Source of the DNA: an uncultured Lachnospiraceae bacterium
GTDB taxonomy: Bacteria; Bacillota; Clostridia; Lachnospirales; Lachnospiraceae
NCBI GenBank assembly: GCA_910587085.1
Contig: CAJUMC010000005.1
Coordinates: forward strand, 52,751 to 116,750
DNA length: 64,000 nt
Direction: 5' to 3'
This document shows positions 17,880-27,400 of the stretch, one piece after another (the stretch's first letter is position 1; every line of letters begins with the position of its first letter). The notes beneath the pieces are model-generated. The model saw nothing but the letters and a program-made list of their open reading frames with translations, had not been told where the DNA came from and ran no database searches. Both the position numbers and the translations under genes were made by a program.

Positions 17880-19336
17880 CCCTCCTCTGCGACAATTTCC
17901 GTCGTCAAGATCATGTAATTCCCGCAGCGCACGTACCTGAAATAAGCCTTTATTCCCTTTCCGGGCACCAGCGCGGCCACGCGCCTCAGCATGGCGTCCG
18001 TTTCCGGCAGCTCCTGTCCGGAAAACATCAGCTCGCAATCCCATTCGCCCGCGGCGCACCGGGCCGCGATCTCGTCCGCATAATCTTCCAGGTTCTCAAG
18101 ATACCGCCCCTCCGCCCGGTATTCCTCCGCAAGCTGCCGGTACCCGTAATCCTTATATTCCCCTCCCTTCGCCGCCGGATAATCTTTTTTCTGCCAGATA
18201 TGATCCTTTTTCATTGCGGCGTCATCCATAAGAAAATAATCGTAGTAAACTCTGCCCGAATCCTTCCCGTCCACCACCGGATCATCCCAGGTCGCGTCGA
18301 TATGATACCAGCTGCCGTCCAGCTTTACCAGATTCCAGACATGGCTGATTTTTTCGCCGCCGTTCACGCCCAGACCGTAGATCAGCCGGTTTTCCGCTCC
18401 CAGGGCATCCAGAAAAAGCTCCATCGTCTCCGCATAGCCCTGGCAGACGGCCCTTTGCTTGAGCAGAACCCCCTCCGGAGAAAAAGCACAGGGCATATCC
18501 GAAAGCGTACCGTTCTGATATTCCGCGTAGGCGTATTCCGTATGTTCCACAGTATAATCATGGATCGCCAGAATCTTTTCAACAAGCGTCATATCGTCCG
18601 ATATCGTTTCCGCATAGATTTCATGCGCCCGTTCCGCTATCCGGGCCTCTGTCTTTGTCAGCCCCTCCAGGCAGCCGGAGACGACCGCGCCCGCCATCGT
18701 ATTAAAAACCGTCACGCGGCAGACCAGCTTCGTGCTTCCGACCGAGGCCGATATCTCCGCCGTTCCCGGGCGCAGAAAGGCCAGCTTTCCGGCTGAGGAA
18801 ACCTTCACAACGGAGGTATCGGAACTTTTCCAGAGGATTTTCCGCTTCGTGCCGTTCACCCGGAGCTGAAAATTACTGCCGGCAGTGCTCTCCAGTCTGG
18901 TTTTACTGAGGGCCGGAGCCTCCACCCGGACCGTGCAGCGGTATTCCCGTCCTCCCGTCTCCGCAATCACCTCGGTGGTGCCGGCCGAAATTCCCTCCAC
19001 AACACCATCTTCGGAAACTCCGGCAATCCGGCTGCGCTTCGACCTCCAGGAAACCGGGAGTTTTCTGTTTCCGATCATAAAAAGCTCACGCTTTTCGCCG
19101 ACCGAAAGGACAATGGAAGTCTCACTGATGGAAACATATTCCTGCCACGAGGAGGAGGATGTCCGCTTTTCCCGGAGGCTTTCTGTCTCGTCCCAAAGCA
19201 TCACCGGTTCCGCTGCGGATACTTTCATAAGCCTAGCCGGATACGGCAGCAGCGCTCCGGCCGCAGAGCTTCCCAAAAGCGCCGCACACAGCACCAGACC
19301 GCACAGGAGCTTCTGCATTATCCCATTCTTTCTCAT
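17867..19336 (-). CDS. secreted protein with Big2-like domains and transglutaminase-like protease fold
   Basis: Exported or surface protein of 489 residues. N-terminal signal peptide (MRKNGIMQKLLCGLVLCAALLGSSAAG), then two bacterial Ig-like (Big2) domains at about 65-210 with typical SVGEKRELF, GVSEDGVVEGISAGTTEV and KVSSAGKLAFLRPGTAEIS. The transglutaminase-like domain at about 230-355 has the complete triad: Cys298 (RAVCQGYAE), His332 (SHVWNLV) and Asp347 (HIDATWDD). The last about 110 residues are an unassigned tail. Such proteins act on the cell wall or as cysteine peptidases; substrate unknown. Single gene: the hrcA promoter and its own terminator separate it from the operon downstream. 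Confidence 0.8.
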   Translation of the reverse strand: MRKNGIMQKLLCGLVLCAALLGSSAAGALLPYPARLMKVSAAEPVMLWDETESLREKRTSSSSWQEYVSISETSIVLSVGEKRELFMIGNRKLPVSWRSKRSRIAGVSEDGVVEGISAGTTEVIAETGGREYRCTVRVEAPALSKTRLESTAGSNFQLRVNGTKRKILWKSSDTSVVKVSSAGKLAFLRPGTAEISASVGSTKLVCRVTVFNTMAGAVVSGCLEGLTKTEARIAERAHEIYAETISDDMTLVEKILAIHDYTVEHTEYAYAEYQNGTLSDMPCAFSPEGVLLKQRAVCQGYAETMELFLDALGAENRLIYGLGVNGGEKISHVWNLVKLDGSWYHIDATWDDPVVDGKDSGRVYYDYFLMDDAAMKKDHIWQKKDYPAAKGGEYKDYGYRQLAEEYRAEGRYLENLEDYADEIAARCAAGEWDCELMFSGQELPETDAMLRRVAALVPGKGIKAYFRYVRCGNYMILTTEIVAEEGRKS

Positions 19337-19560
19337 TGCCGCCTCCGTCCCGAAGTCATTCCCCGGTTTCCGCTCACTTTTCCGCTGTTTTTATAACTGC
19401 TTCCTTAACTGCTTCCATACGTTTCCGTCTGCCTCCGGAATATCCGGTTATCACCCCGGATCTGCTCCTGAAGCTGTCGGCAGAAAATAAAAATCCCTTT
19501 CCAGACCGATACGGCCCTGCCGTTCTTTTGCAGCCGCCGCTCTTTTGGCGGCTTTGCCGG

Positions 19561-20760
19561 TCAAAGCCCGCGCTGCAAAGCATCTTCGTCCAGCAGAAAG
19601 TCACTGAAAATCACATTGCTCACATCAATTCCCCGCTCCGTCAGAAAAATCCGTTCCCCTTCCCTGGCAAGCAGTCCGAGCCTTTCGTATTTATCCAAAA
19701 CATCGCCGTAGACTTCCTCCGGCCGGCATCCGAATTGTTCATAAAACCGTGCGGCGCTGACTCCCCGCAGCAGGCGCAGTCCGAGGAACATAAACTCCTC
19801 CATCTCATCCTTTTGCGAAAGTTTCTGTATTTCTGTCCGGGTGCTCCGGCCTTCCTCCGCGGCCGCCATGTACTCCTTTAGCCCCCGCAGCCGGGAAAAA
19901 CGCTCCTGCTGCCGCAGGGAGGCCGCGCCGAGCCCGAAGCCGATATAATCCGTTCTCTCCCAGTAACAGATATTATGTCTGCAGGCAAAGCCCGGAAGCG
20001 CGTAATTGGAGATCTCGTAATGCTCATATCCGGCCGCTGCCAGCAGCTCCCCCGTCCGCGCGTACATCGCCCGCTCCGCGTCCTCATCCGGCAGCAGACC
20101 GCGCCGGGCCCCCTCTGCATAGCGCCCGTAAAACGGCGTCCCTTCTTCTATTATGAGGCTGTATGCGGAAATATGCTCCGGATGCAGTAAAAGCACGCTT
20201 CTCAGCGTATTCTCCCACGATGCTGCAGTCTGCCCCGGCAGAGCGCTCATCAGATCCACATTGATGTTGCAAAAGCCCTCCCCCCGCGCCAGCGCAAAGC
20301 TCTCTTCAAATTGCTCCCAGGTATGGATGCGTCCGAGAAGCCTTAGTTCGCTGCGGTCGGCCGACTGCAGCCCGATGCTTAAGCGGTTTACACCCGCCTG
20401 ACGGTATGAGGAAAGACGTGCGGCATCCAGCGTTCCCGGATTGCATTCAACGGTAATCTCCGCCTCCGGCGCAAACACAAAACACTCCCGCAGTGCCTGC
20501 AGGATGTCCCCGATCCGTCCGGCCTGCAGAATCGACGGGGTTCCGCCCCCGAAAAACACGGAAATCGCCTGCTCCGTCCGGTCTGCCTGCTCCGCAGCTC
20601 CCTCCGCTCGGATTTCCCGGATCAGAGCCTGCACATATCTTTCTTGAACATCCGCAGATGCGGGCGCGGAAAGGAAATCGCAGTAATCACATTTCTTTAT
20701 ACAGAACGGTATATGGACATAAACTACAAATTTTTTCCTATTTTTTTCATTTATTTCCAT
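19561..20760 (-). CDS. hemW: radical SAM heme chaperone HemW
   Basis: Coproporphyrinogen oxidase-like radical SAM protein that handles heme rather than oxidising coproporphyrinogen. The [4Fe-4S] motif is Cys20, Cys24, Cys27 (HIPFCIKKCDYCDF), followed by SVFFGGGTPSIL, ECNPGTL and NRLSIGLQS. The C-terminal HemN_C-like domain includes FACRHNICYWERTDYIGFGLGAAS and EEFMFLGLRLLRGV. The length of 399 residues fits HemW. It lies 62 bases after lepA, a pairing common in Firmicutes, and is probably cotranscribed with it. Confidence 0.92.
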   Translation of the reverse strand: MEINEKNRKKFVVYVHIPFCIKKCDYCDFLSAPASADVQERYVQALIREIRAEGAAEQADRTEQAISVFFGGGTPSILQAGRIGDILQALRECFVFAPEAEITVECNPGTLDAARLSSYRQAGVNRLSIGLQSADRSELRLLGRIHTWEQFEESFALARGEGFCNINVDLMSALPGQTAASWENTLRSVLLLHPEHISAYSLIIEEGTPFYGRYAEGARRGLLPDEDAERAMYARTGELLAAAGYEHYEISNYALPGFACRHNICYWERTDYIGFGLGAASLRQQERFSRLRGLKEYMAAAEEGRSTRTEIQKLSQKDEMEEFMFLGLRLLRGVSAARFYEQFGCRPEEVYGDVLDKYERLGLLAREGERIFLTERGIDVSNVIFSDFLLDEDALQRGL

Positions 20761-20822
20761 TTCCGTTCCCCTGTCTTTCTCCGGAAGCTGCAGAAAGCAC
20801 CCGCCCGCACCCGTTTGTCATG

Positions 20823-22634
20823 CTAATCCTCATCCAGCTTCAGCACGCTCATAAAGGCCTTCTGCGGAATCTCCACATTGCCGATCTGGCGCATGCGCTT
20901 CTTGCCCTCCTTCTGCTTTTCCAGAAGCTTTTTCTTTCTTGTAATATCGCCGCCGTAGCATTTTGCCAGCACGTCCTTGCGCATCGCCTTAACCGTCTCC
21001 CGCGCGATCACCTTGCTGCCGATCGCCGCCTGAATCGGGATTTCAAACAGCTGCCGCGGGATCTCCTCCTTGAGCTTTTCGCACATCCTGCGCCCTCTCT
21101 CATAGGCACTGGCGGCCGGCACAATAAACGACAGCGCGTCGACCTCTTCCTTATTGACCAGGATATCGAGCTTGACCAGCTCCGCCGTCTCATATCCCTT
21201 CAGCTCGTAATCAAACGAGGCGTAGCCCCTGGAACGCGATTTGAGCGCGTCAAAGAAGTCATAAATAATCTCGTTGAGCGGCAGCTCGTATTTCAGCAGC
21301 GCCCTCGTTGTCTCCATATATTCCATGCCGAGGTATACGCCGCGCCGCTCCTGGCACAGCTTCATAATCGCGCCGACAAACTCCGTCGTCACCATGATCT
21401 CGGCGGAAACAACCGGCTCCTCCATATGCTCGATCTCAGACGGTTCCGGCAGATTGGACGGGTTGGTGATCTCGACGCACTCGCCGCTTGTCTTGTAAAT
21501 TTTGTAGATAACGCTCGGTGCGGTGGTCACAAGGTCGAGATTGTATTCCCGCTCCAGCCTCTCCTGAATGATTTCCAGGTGCAGCAGCCCGAGAAAACCG
21601 CAGCGGAAACCGAAGCCGAGCGCCACCGAGGTTTCCGGCTCGAACTGCAGCGCCGCGTCGTTCAGCTGCAGCTTTTCCAGCGCGTCGCGCAGATCCGGAT
21701 ATTTCGCGCCGTCCGCCGGGTACATGCCGCAGTACACCATGGAATTCACCTTTTTGTAGCCCGGCAGCGGTTTTTCGCACGGAAATTCCGCATTTGTCAC
21801 CGTGTCGCCGACCCGCGTATCCTTCACATTTTTAAGGCTGGCGGTAATATAGCCCACCATGCCCGCGGAAAGCTCCTCGCACGGCAGGAACTGCCCCGGG
21901 GCAAACGTTCCGAGCTCCACGACCTCCGCCTGTGCCCCGGTCGCCATCATCCGGATCGGCGTACCGCGGCGCACCGCCCCCTCCTTGATGCGGCAGAAGA
22001 TAATGACCCCCTTGTAAGAATCGTAAATCGAATCAAAAATCAGCGCCTGCAGCGGATTTTCCCTGCTGCCCGACGGCGCCGGAATCCGGTGCACCACCGC
22101 CTCCAGCACATCCTCAATGTTCTGTCCGGTCTTCGCCGAAATCAGAGGCGCGTCATGCGCTTCCAGTCCGATAACATCCTCGATCTCCGCCTTGACCCGG
22201 TCCGGCTCGGCACTCGGCAGGTCGATCTTGTTGATGACCGGCACAATATCCAGATTGTGATCCAGCGCCAGATAGACATTGGCCAGCGTCTGCGCCTCAA
22301 TCCCCTGCGCCGCATCCACGACAAGCAGCGCACCCTCGCACGCAGCCAGACTGCGCGATACCTCATAATTGAAATCGACATGCCCCGGCGTGTCGATCAG
22401 ATTGAAAATATATTCCTCCCCGTCCTTCGCCCGGTACACTGTGCGGACGGTCTGCGCCTTGATGGTGATGCCCCGCTCGCGTTCCAGATCCATATTGTCC
22501 AGGATCTGCGCCTGCATCTCACGGCTCGTCAGAAGGCCTGTCTGCTCGATAATCCGATCCGCCAGCGTGGACTTTCCGTGATCAATATGCGCTATAATAC
22601 AAAAATTTCTTATTTTACTTTGTTCCACCGACAT
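20823..22634 (-). CDS. lepA: elongation factor 4 (LepA)
   Basis: Ribosomal GTPase acting in initiation or back-translocation. GTPase motifs: AHIDHGKST (G1), DTPGHVDF (G3), NKID (G4). Domains II-V follow in EF-G order, with the LepA-specific C-terminal domain (SKVIARETVKAMRKDVLAKCYGGDITRKKKLLEKQKEGKKRMRQIGNVEIPQKAFMSVLKLD). The frame is open to 22730, but the ATG at 22634 has GAGGAAC upstream and starts MSVEQSKIRNFCIIAHIDHG, giving 603 residues, the standard length. A promoter and remains of a small gene lie in the roughly 490-base leader. Confidence 0.97.
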   Translation of the reverse strand: MSVEQSKIRNFCIIAHIDHGKSTLADRIIEQTGLLTSREMQAQILDNMDLERERGITIKAQTVRTVYRAKDGEEYIFNLIDTPGHVDFNYEVSRSLAACEGALLVVDAAQGIEAQTLANVYLALDHNLDIVPVINKIDLPSAEPDRVKAEIEDVIGLEAHDAPLISAKTGQNIEDVLEAVVHRIPAPSGSRENPLQALIFDSIYDSYKGVIIFCRIKEGAVRRGTPIRMMATGAQAEVVELGTFAPGQFLPCEELSAGMVGYITASLKNVKDTRVGDTVTNAEFPCEKPLPGYKKVNSMVYCGMYPADGAKYPDLRDALEKLQLNDAALQFEPETSVALGFGFRCGFLGLLHLEIIQERLEREYNLDLVTTAPSVIYKIYKTSGECVEITNPSNLPEPSEIEHMEEPVVSAEIMVTTEFVGAIMKLCQERRGVYLGMEYMETTRALLKYELPLNEIIYDFFDALKSRSRGYASFDYELKGYETAELVKLDILVNKEEVDALSFIVPAASAYERGRRMCEKLKEEIPRQLFEIPIQAAIGSKVIARETVKAMRKDVLAKCYGGDITRKKKLLEKQKEGKKRMRQIGNVEIPQKAFMSVLKLDED

Positions 22635-23108
22635 ACTGTTCCTCGCTTCTCTCCGAACTGCAGCGCTTCCGGCGGCCTGCCGCCCGGCGCCGCTGCGCAA
22701 TAAAAGAAACGCTGATAAAAGCGCTTCCATAAAAAGTATAGCACAGCGGCCGTATTTTGTAAAACTGATTTTTCCTGCACCCGCAGCCCTCCGCGCCGTT
22801 TAATAAGGAACTGTGTCTCCCGGTTCTCCGGATTCAGGCCAAGGAGCAGCTCTCTCAGACGGCATGACGGAACATCAAGCGTGAAATCGTTCCACATACA
22901 AAGGGCACAGCGGATTTTTGTATCCCCGCTTTCTGCAAGGTCCTTGCAGAAGGCTTCCTCATCTGCCGGCTTCCTCATCTGCCGGCTTCCTCATCTGCCG
23001 GATTGCAGTAAACACCGCGGTTGGCAAACACAAAAGGCTGCCCCTGCAAGGTCAGCACGGCGACCGCCTGCGGGACGGACGGATCGGAACGTAAAAGGGC
23101 TTCCGGAA
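22610..23108 (-). pseudogene. frame-disrupted small gene in the lepA leader
   Basis: Reverse-strand reading from about 23108 gives KKFPEALLRSDPSVPQAVAVLTLQGQPFVFANRGVYCNPADEEA, in pieces that stay open until a 16-bp unit repeated three times (22952-22999). In another frame the sequence then continues FCKDLAESGDTKIRCALCMWNDFTLDVPSCRLRELLLGLNPENRETQFLIKRRGG. With a single copy of the unit the two parts join in frame (NPADEEAFCKDLAES). The only start for a complete product is unclear: GTG at 23058 has AGGCGG upstream, while an ATG near 23117 runs straight into TAA. The family is not recognised. Either a decaying gene or a repeat-number switch. Confidence 0.5.
22952..22999. repeat. three perfect tandem copies of a 16-bp unit
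   Basis: GGCTTCCTCATCTGCC is repeated at 22952, 22968 and 22984. Sixteen is not a multiple of three, so each copy gained or lost shifts the reading frame of the reverse-strand gene; one or four copies would keep it open. Confidence 0.9.
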
Positions 23109-23123
23109 ATTTTTTACATGTCT

Positions 23124-23152
23124 ATTATAGCACTTCTGCTTTGCGATTTCAA
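23124..23152 (-). promoter_or_regulatory. sigma-A promoter upstream of the disrupted gene and lepA-hemW
   Basis: On the reverse strand TTGAAA (23147-23152) and a perfect TATAAT (23124-23129) are 17 bases apart. It is the only strong promoter seen before lepA. Confidence 0.75.
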
Positions 23153-23299
23153 GACTGGTAATTTTTCAGGAATACTGCTATACTCCTGCTGTTGCCGGGA
23201 GCCAGGAGACGGAACCGGAACGTTTGAAACAGCCTGGGGAAACGCTGATTTCATTCTGTAACTTTATAAACATAAGGAGAAGAAAACGGGGGTATTACT

Positions 23300-25546
23300 A
23301 TGGACAGACAGAAAACAGCATTGAGCAAAACGGAACATCCTGTTCCGGAAAAACCGGATTCCGTGCTTCCTGAAGAGCCGGATTTCATCCTTCCTGAGGA
23401 GGCGGTCTTTATGCGGCAGGAGGAGCTTTCCCGCCTGAACGAAATCCAGAAAATCATCCGGGAACAGCTGAATGCCTCGGATTGTTCCATCGGCAGGGAA
23501 CACAGGGATATTATCGAACAGAAACGCTATCTCTGGGAAAATATTTACGAGCTGGACCCGGCAGAAATCCGCTCCGCCAAAGCAGTCATCTCCGGCGACC
23601 AGTCCCTGCACGCACAGCGGCTGGAACAGCACCGCCTGCTGCAGAGACTGCAGAAAAATCCGTATTTTGCCAGAATTGATTTTGTCTACGACGGGGAAGA
23701 GGAGGCTGAAACCTTCTATATCGGCCTGGGCGGGCTGAGGAGCACGGACGGCCGCAACGCGCTGATCTACGACTGGCGCGCACCCATCTCCAGCATGTAC
23801 TATGATTATGACATCGGAAGCGCTTCTTACGAAGCGCCTGCCGGCAGGATAGAAGGGGAAATTGTGCACAAACGCCAGCTGAAAATCCGAAACGGCACGC
23901 TGGAGTATGTTCTCTCGTCCGGTTTCAAGATTGATGATGAGCTTCTGCAGAGGGCTCTCGCTGCAAACAGCAGCACAAAAATGCAAAATATTGTCGCTAC
24001 AATCCAGAGGGAACAAAATGCAGTGGTAAGGGACAGCGCTGCCGGCATCCTGCTGGTGCAGGGCACTGCAGGATCGGGAAAAACCTCCGTTGCGCTCCAC
24101 CGGATTGCCTACCTGCTTTACCGGAACCGGAAAACGCTGCATTCCAGCCAGATCCTGCTTCTGTCTCCAAACCGCATTTTTACGGAATATATTTCCGACG
24201 TACTGCCGGAACTGGGCGAACAGAATATCTGCGAAATGAGCCTTGACGAATTTGCACTGCATGAAAGGGATTTTCTCGGAGCTTTTGAAACAAAGTATGC
24301 GCAGCTTGAAAACGTCATCCGCTGCCGCCCGGCGCAGGAACACCGTCTTCCCCTGATCCGTTTTAAAAAAAGCCTCTGCTTCCTGAAGGAATTAAAAAGT
24401 TATGTTAAGAAGCTGGAGGATCATCTGGTCGTATTTTCTGACTACACCTTTTCCCGGCCCGCCCGTTCGGAGGAAGAGGAGGCACGCGGCCATACCGCAT
24501 CCGCGGATGAGCTCCGGAAATGGTATCGGGGCAGTTTCTCCTCTCTGCCGCTTTTCCAGCGCCTGGAACGTATGGCGGAGCAGATCGCGGACGATTTCGA
24601 GGCAGAACACACTGCTGAGCTCTCCGCCCTCTCCCGCGAGGAGATCCGGCACGGGCTTTTTGCTTTATGCAAAACAACGGATGTCCTGGAACTTTACGCC
24701 GCGTTCCTGCGGTCGCTTAAGGAGAAATATCCCCTGCTGGAGAGCGGCATTATTCCGGAAAAGAATCATCTTGTATATGAGGATGTCTTTCCCGTCCTCC
24801 TGATGAAAACAATGCTTTTCGGAACGCAGACCTCCCGTTTCGACCGGGTCAGGCATGTGGTTGTGGATGAAATGCAGGATTATTCCATGGTGCAGTATGA
24901 GCTGCTCAGGCTGCTGTTTCCCTGCAGCATGACTATCCTCGGGGATGTCAGCCAGCAATTTGACGGTGGTACAGCGGCCTGCAGCGCTCCGGAAGCTTTC
25001 CTGAATGATATCCGAGAGGTTTTCGGCGGAAAGGCAGCACTTGTCCGGCTGGAAAAAAGCTACCGCTCCACCCTGGAAATCAGCGAATTCTGCCGGAAGC
25101 TCGGCGGACTTTCCGGCACTTCCGCCTTCGCGCGCCGCGGGAAAGCTTTGCTGCTGAAAAAATATCCGGACTTCCCGGGTATGGCCGCAGGACTGCAGAA
25201 CCGGCTGGATCAAATCGATCCGGAAAAAATCAAAACGGCCGCAATTATATGCAAAACCGCCGAAGCCGCCGAAAACCTGTACCTGACCTTCGATAAGGAG
25301 CACCGGGAACGCTGCCGCCGGCTGCTCACGGAAGAGGACGATTTCCGGGAGGGCATTCTCCTCACCAGCTCATATCTGGCAAAAGGCCTGGAATTTGATC
25401 TGGTGATTGTCCCGGAAGTTACAGCAGAGGAATACTGTTCCGAAACAGACCGCCGGATTCTGTACATTGAATGCACCAGGGCGCTGCACGAGCTGGAGCT
25501 TCTGTATTACAAAGAAGCAAGCCCGTTTTTGACTTATGCGGAATAA
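23300..25546 (+). CDS. HelD-like superfamily 1 helicase (RNA polymerase recycling type)
   Basis: UvrD/Rep-like ATPase of 748 residues resembling HelD, which frees stalled RNA polymerase. The N-terminal coiled region (EAVFMRQEELSRLNEIQKIIREQL) precedes the family-typical IGLGGLRSTDG...IYDWRAPISSMYYDYDIG. Then come Walker A GTAGSGKT (255-262), Walker B VVVDEMQDYS, and helicase motifs GDVSQQFDGG, LEKSYRST and LTSSYLAKGLEFDLVIVPEV near the C-terminus. The ATG at 23300 is preceded by CGGGGG and, further up, AAGGAG. Single gene, convergent with the MFS gene. A TATACT box at 23179-23184 with a weak -35 may drive it. Could alternatively act in DNA repair. Confidence 0.85.
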   Translation: MDRQKTALSKTEHPVPEKPDSVLPEEPDFILPEEAVFMRQEELSRLNEIQKIIREQLNASDCSIGREHRDIIEQKRYLWENIYELDPAEIRSAKAVISGDQSLHAQRLEQHRLLQRLQKNPYFARIDFVYDGEEEAETFYIGLGGLRSTDGRNALIYDWRAPISSMYYDYDIGSASYEAPAGRIEGEIVHKRQLKIRNGTLEYVLSSGFKIDDELLQRALAANSSTKMQNIVATIQREQNAVVRDSAAGILLVQGTAGSGKTSVALHRIAYLLYRNRKTLHSSQILLLSPNRIFTEYISDVLPELGEQNICEMSLDEFALHERDFLGAFETKYAQLENVIRCRPAQEHRLPLIRFKKSLCFLKELKSYVKKLEDHLVVFSDYTFSRPARSEEEEARGHTASADELRKWYRGSFSSLPLFQRLERMAEQIADDFEAEHTAELSALSREEIRHGLFALCKTTDVLELYAAFLRSLKEKYPLLESGIIPEKNHLVYEDVFPVLLMKTMLFGTQTSRFDRVRHVVVDEMQDYSMVQYELLRLLFPCSMTILGDVSQQFDGGTAACSAPEAFLNDIREVFGGKAALVRLEKSYRSTLEISEFCRKLGGLSGTSAFARRGKALLLKKYPDFPGMAAGLQNRLDQIDPEKIKTAAIICKTAEAAENLYLTFDKEHRERCRRLLTEEDDFREGILLTSSYLAKGLEFDLVIVPEVTAEEYCSETDRRILYIECTRALHELELLYYKEASPFLTYAE

Positions 25547-25574
25547 ATTTCCTTCTCCGGGGCGCGGCGCAGCT

Positions 25575-27017
25575 TCATACCGCGCCGTCCCCGGCACACT
25601 CTTCCTGAAGCCGGATAAAAATCCTCTTTGAATACAGCGCGACCGCCAGCGATGCGGCAGCCGATCCGAACAGGACTGCCCATGGAATGTCCGCGCACAG
25701 TTCAAACAGGATTCCGTACAAGGCCTGTCCTGCCGGCTGGGAGCAGCCCGCCACCGCCATAATTACCGCCATGATTTTCCCGAGCAGCCGGGGCGGCGTC
25801 TGCTGCTGAACCGCCGTAAGCAGAAAAACGCTGAATAACGTGGAAATGCACATTGCCCCGAAACTTGCCGCAGTTATCACAAAATATCCGACGTTTTGCG
25901 GTACGGCCTCCAGCAGCGCCAGCCCCATGACAAAGGTTGCCCCGGCGCATGCGGCCAGCGTCAGAAATCCCTTTCTCAATCTCATTTTCTGCGCCGCCGC
26001 ACCGGCAAGCATTCCACCGGCAAGCCCGCCAAGCCCCATCGCTCCCTGCGTAAAGCCAAGAGCGGTATCGGACATCCCGAGAATCTGAACCACCATCACC
26101 GGAATCCCGACAATCATTGCGGCGGACATAACCAGATTGAACAGCGCGAGAACGCCCAGTACCGAAAAAAGCACCGGTTTTTCCCGCCGGATAAACCGGA
26201 AGCTTTCCGCAAGGTCGGAGGCCAATGTTTGCAGGACGTTTTTCTGCGGTTCTCCTTTCTGCACATTCCGGCAGTCAGCTTCTTCCGCCCTTCCGCCTTC
26301 CTCTTTTTCTGCCTGTCCCTGTGTATTCCTGTGCCCGGTTTCGGTGATCTGCCGGATGCCGCCCTCCCTTTCCGCCTGATCCTGCATATTCCTGTCCGTC
26401 TGCTGCGGCTGTACGCTCTCCTCCTTTTTCCCGGCTGCTCCCCGGTATGGCTCAGGAATATTAATAAATATCTCCATCACCGCCGAACAGGCAAAGCAGC
26501 CCGCACTGATCAGAAGTATGGGCACAATCCCGAATGCCCCGAATAAAATGCCTCCGATTACCGGCCCGAGCAGGCCGGAAAGCGTGCTTACCATATTGAT
26601 TACCGCGTTGCCCTTCATCAGCAGCTCCGGAGGCGTCAGCAGAGGAATTGCCGCCTGCACTGCGGGCTGATATGCCCCCGATATGCCGTACAGAATCATA
26701 AGTGCCGCAATCATCAGCGGGACAAGAGATATTCTGCCGAGCAGGAGCTCAAAAATCAGAACGGCCGCAGCCGTCGAAAAATCCAGCACAACCATAATAT
26801 TCCGCTTGCTCTTTCTGTCGGCGAGCACCCCGCCCAGCAGGGAAAAAACAATCAGCGGAATAAACGAGCAGGCTGTCACCGCTCCGAACAGGGACGAGGA
26901 GTCGGTTTCTCTCAGCAGATACAGCGGCAGTGCAAAACGCAGAATGGCGTTCCCAAAAAGTGAAATGATCTGCCCGGCCACCACCATAGTGAAATCACGT
27001 CGAAAAAGTCTGTTCAT
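25575..27017 (-). CDS. MFS efflux transporter
   Basis: Drug-efflux-type major facilitator, 480 residues, about 12 membrane helices. Motif A is seen as GGVLADRKSKRNIM between helices 2 and 3; the arrangement resembles macrolide (MefA-type) exporters. The central cytoplasmic loop (about 190-275) is unusually long and polar, built of imperfect repeats around RNMQDQAEREGG, RNTQGQAEKEEGG and RNVQKGEPQ. The ATG at 27017 has GGAGG six bases upstream, better than the longer frame to 27176. It lies downstream of the tetR gene, separated by a terminator and a TetR-like operator, so expression is probably released by a drug binding that repressor. Substrate unknown. Confidence 0.85.
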   Translation of the reverse strand: MNRLFRRDFTMVVAGQIISLFGNAILRFALPLYLLRETDSSSLFGAVTACSFIPLIVFSLLGGVLADRKSKRNIMVVLDFSTAAAVLIFELLLGRISLVPLMIAALMILYGISGAYQPAVQAAIPLLTPPELLMKGNAVINMVSTLSGLLGPVIGGILFGAFGIVPILLISAGCFACSAVMEIFINIPEPYRGAAGKKEESVQPQQTDRNMQDQAEREGGIRQITETGHRNTQGQAEKEEGGRAEEADCRNVQKGEPQKNVLQTLASDLAESFRFIRREKPVLFSVLGVLALFNLVMSAAMIVGIPVMVVQILGMSDTALGFTQGAMGLGGLAGGMLAGAAAQKMRLRKGFLTLAACAGATFVMGLALLEAVPQNVGYFVITAASFGAMCISTLFSVFLLTAVQQQTPPRLLGKIMAVIMAVAGCSQPAGQALYGILFELCADIPWAVLFGSAAASLAVALYSKRIFIRLQEECAGDGAV

Positions 27018-27189
27018 AAAAGCCTCCGTTCCATAATCATTGTAAAAAACCATACCAGGAATACATTTCGTGGCACCAGACGCAATGCAGCCCCCCTCCC
27101 GCAAAGGCCGCCCCTTGAAAAAGGCGTACGGCACCCGGAGTCCCAACCACACCGTTTCCTCGCAAAGACGGATCATTCCTGAATAATTA

Positions 27190-27210
27190 ATACCGACCGC
27201 CGGTATGTAT
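27190..27210. promoter_or_regulatory. TetR-type operator upstream of the MFS gene
   Basis: ATACCGACCGCCGGTATGTAT shares its right half CGGTATGTAT exactly, and its left ATAC, with the palindrome in front of tetR (28075-28095). Both are 21 bases. It lies 173 bases before the MFS start, next to a TATTAA that could be the -10. Confidence 0.65.
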
Positions 27211-27216
27211 ATGTGG

Positions 27217-27245
27217 AAAATATAACTGCCCGCTCAGGGACAGTT
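27217..27245 (-). terminator. terminator after tetR
   Basis: On the reverse strand AACTGTCCC pairs with GGGCAGTT (one bulge) and is followed by ATATTTT. It separates tetR from the MFS gene. Confidence 0.55.
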
Positions 27246-27264
27246 ATTATTTTGCCAGCTATGC

Positions 27265-27400
27265 TTTGGATAAGCTTCGTTTCCCTTCTGTACTGCTGCC
27301 AAGCTGCATTATGCCCGCTTCCCTTTGGATAAGCTTCGCCGCCTTCTTCTCTGCTGCCAAGCTGCATTATGCCCGCTTCACTCCGGATAGGCTTCGTTTC
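27265..27400. repeat. imperfect 58/59-bp tandem repeat spanning the tetR stop
   Basis: The core GGATAAGCTTCG occurs at 27268, 27327 and (as GGATAGGCTTCG) at 27385, with GCCAAGCTGCATTATGCCCG shared between the first two intervals. The right-most copy encodes the last TetR residues GGNEAYPE; the other copies lie past the stop. Confidence 0.8.

Noticed and set aside
19530..19556. terminator between hemW and the transglutaminase gene
   Set aside because: AGCCGCC/GGCGGCT can pair but no T tract follows on either strand.
20493..22703. 736-codon plus-strand open frame
   Set aside because: It lies antisense to hemW and lepA, is rich in Arg/His/Leu as expected of a shadow frame, and has no ribosome site or recognisable domain.
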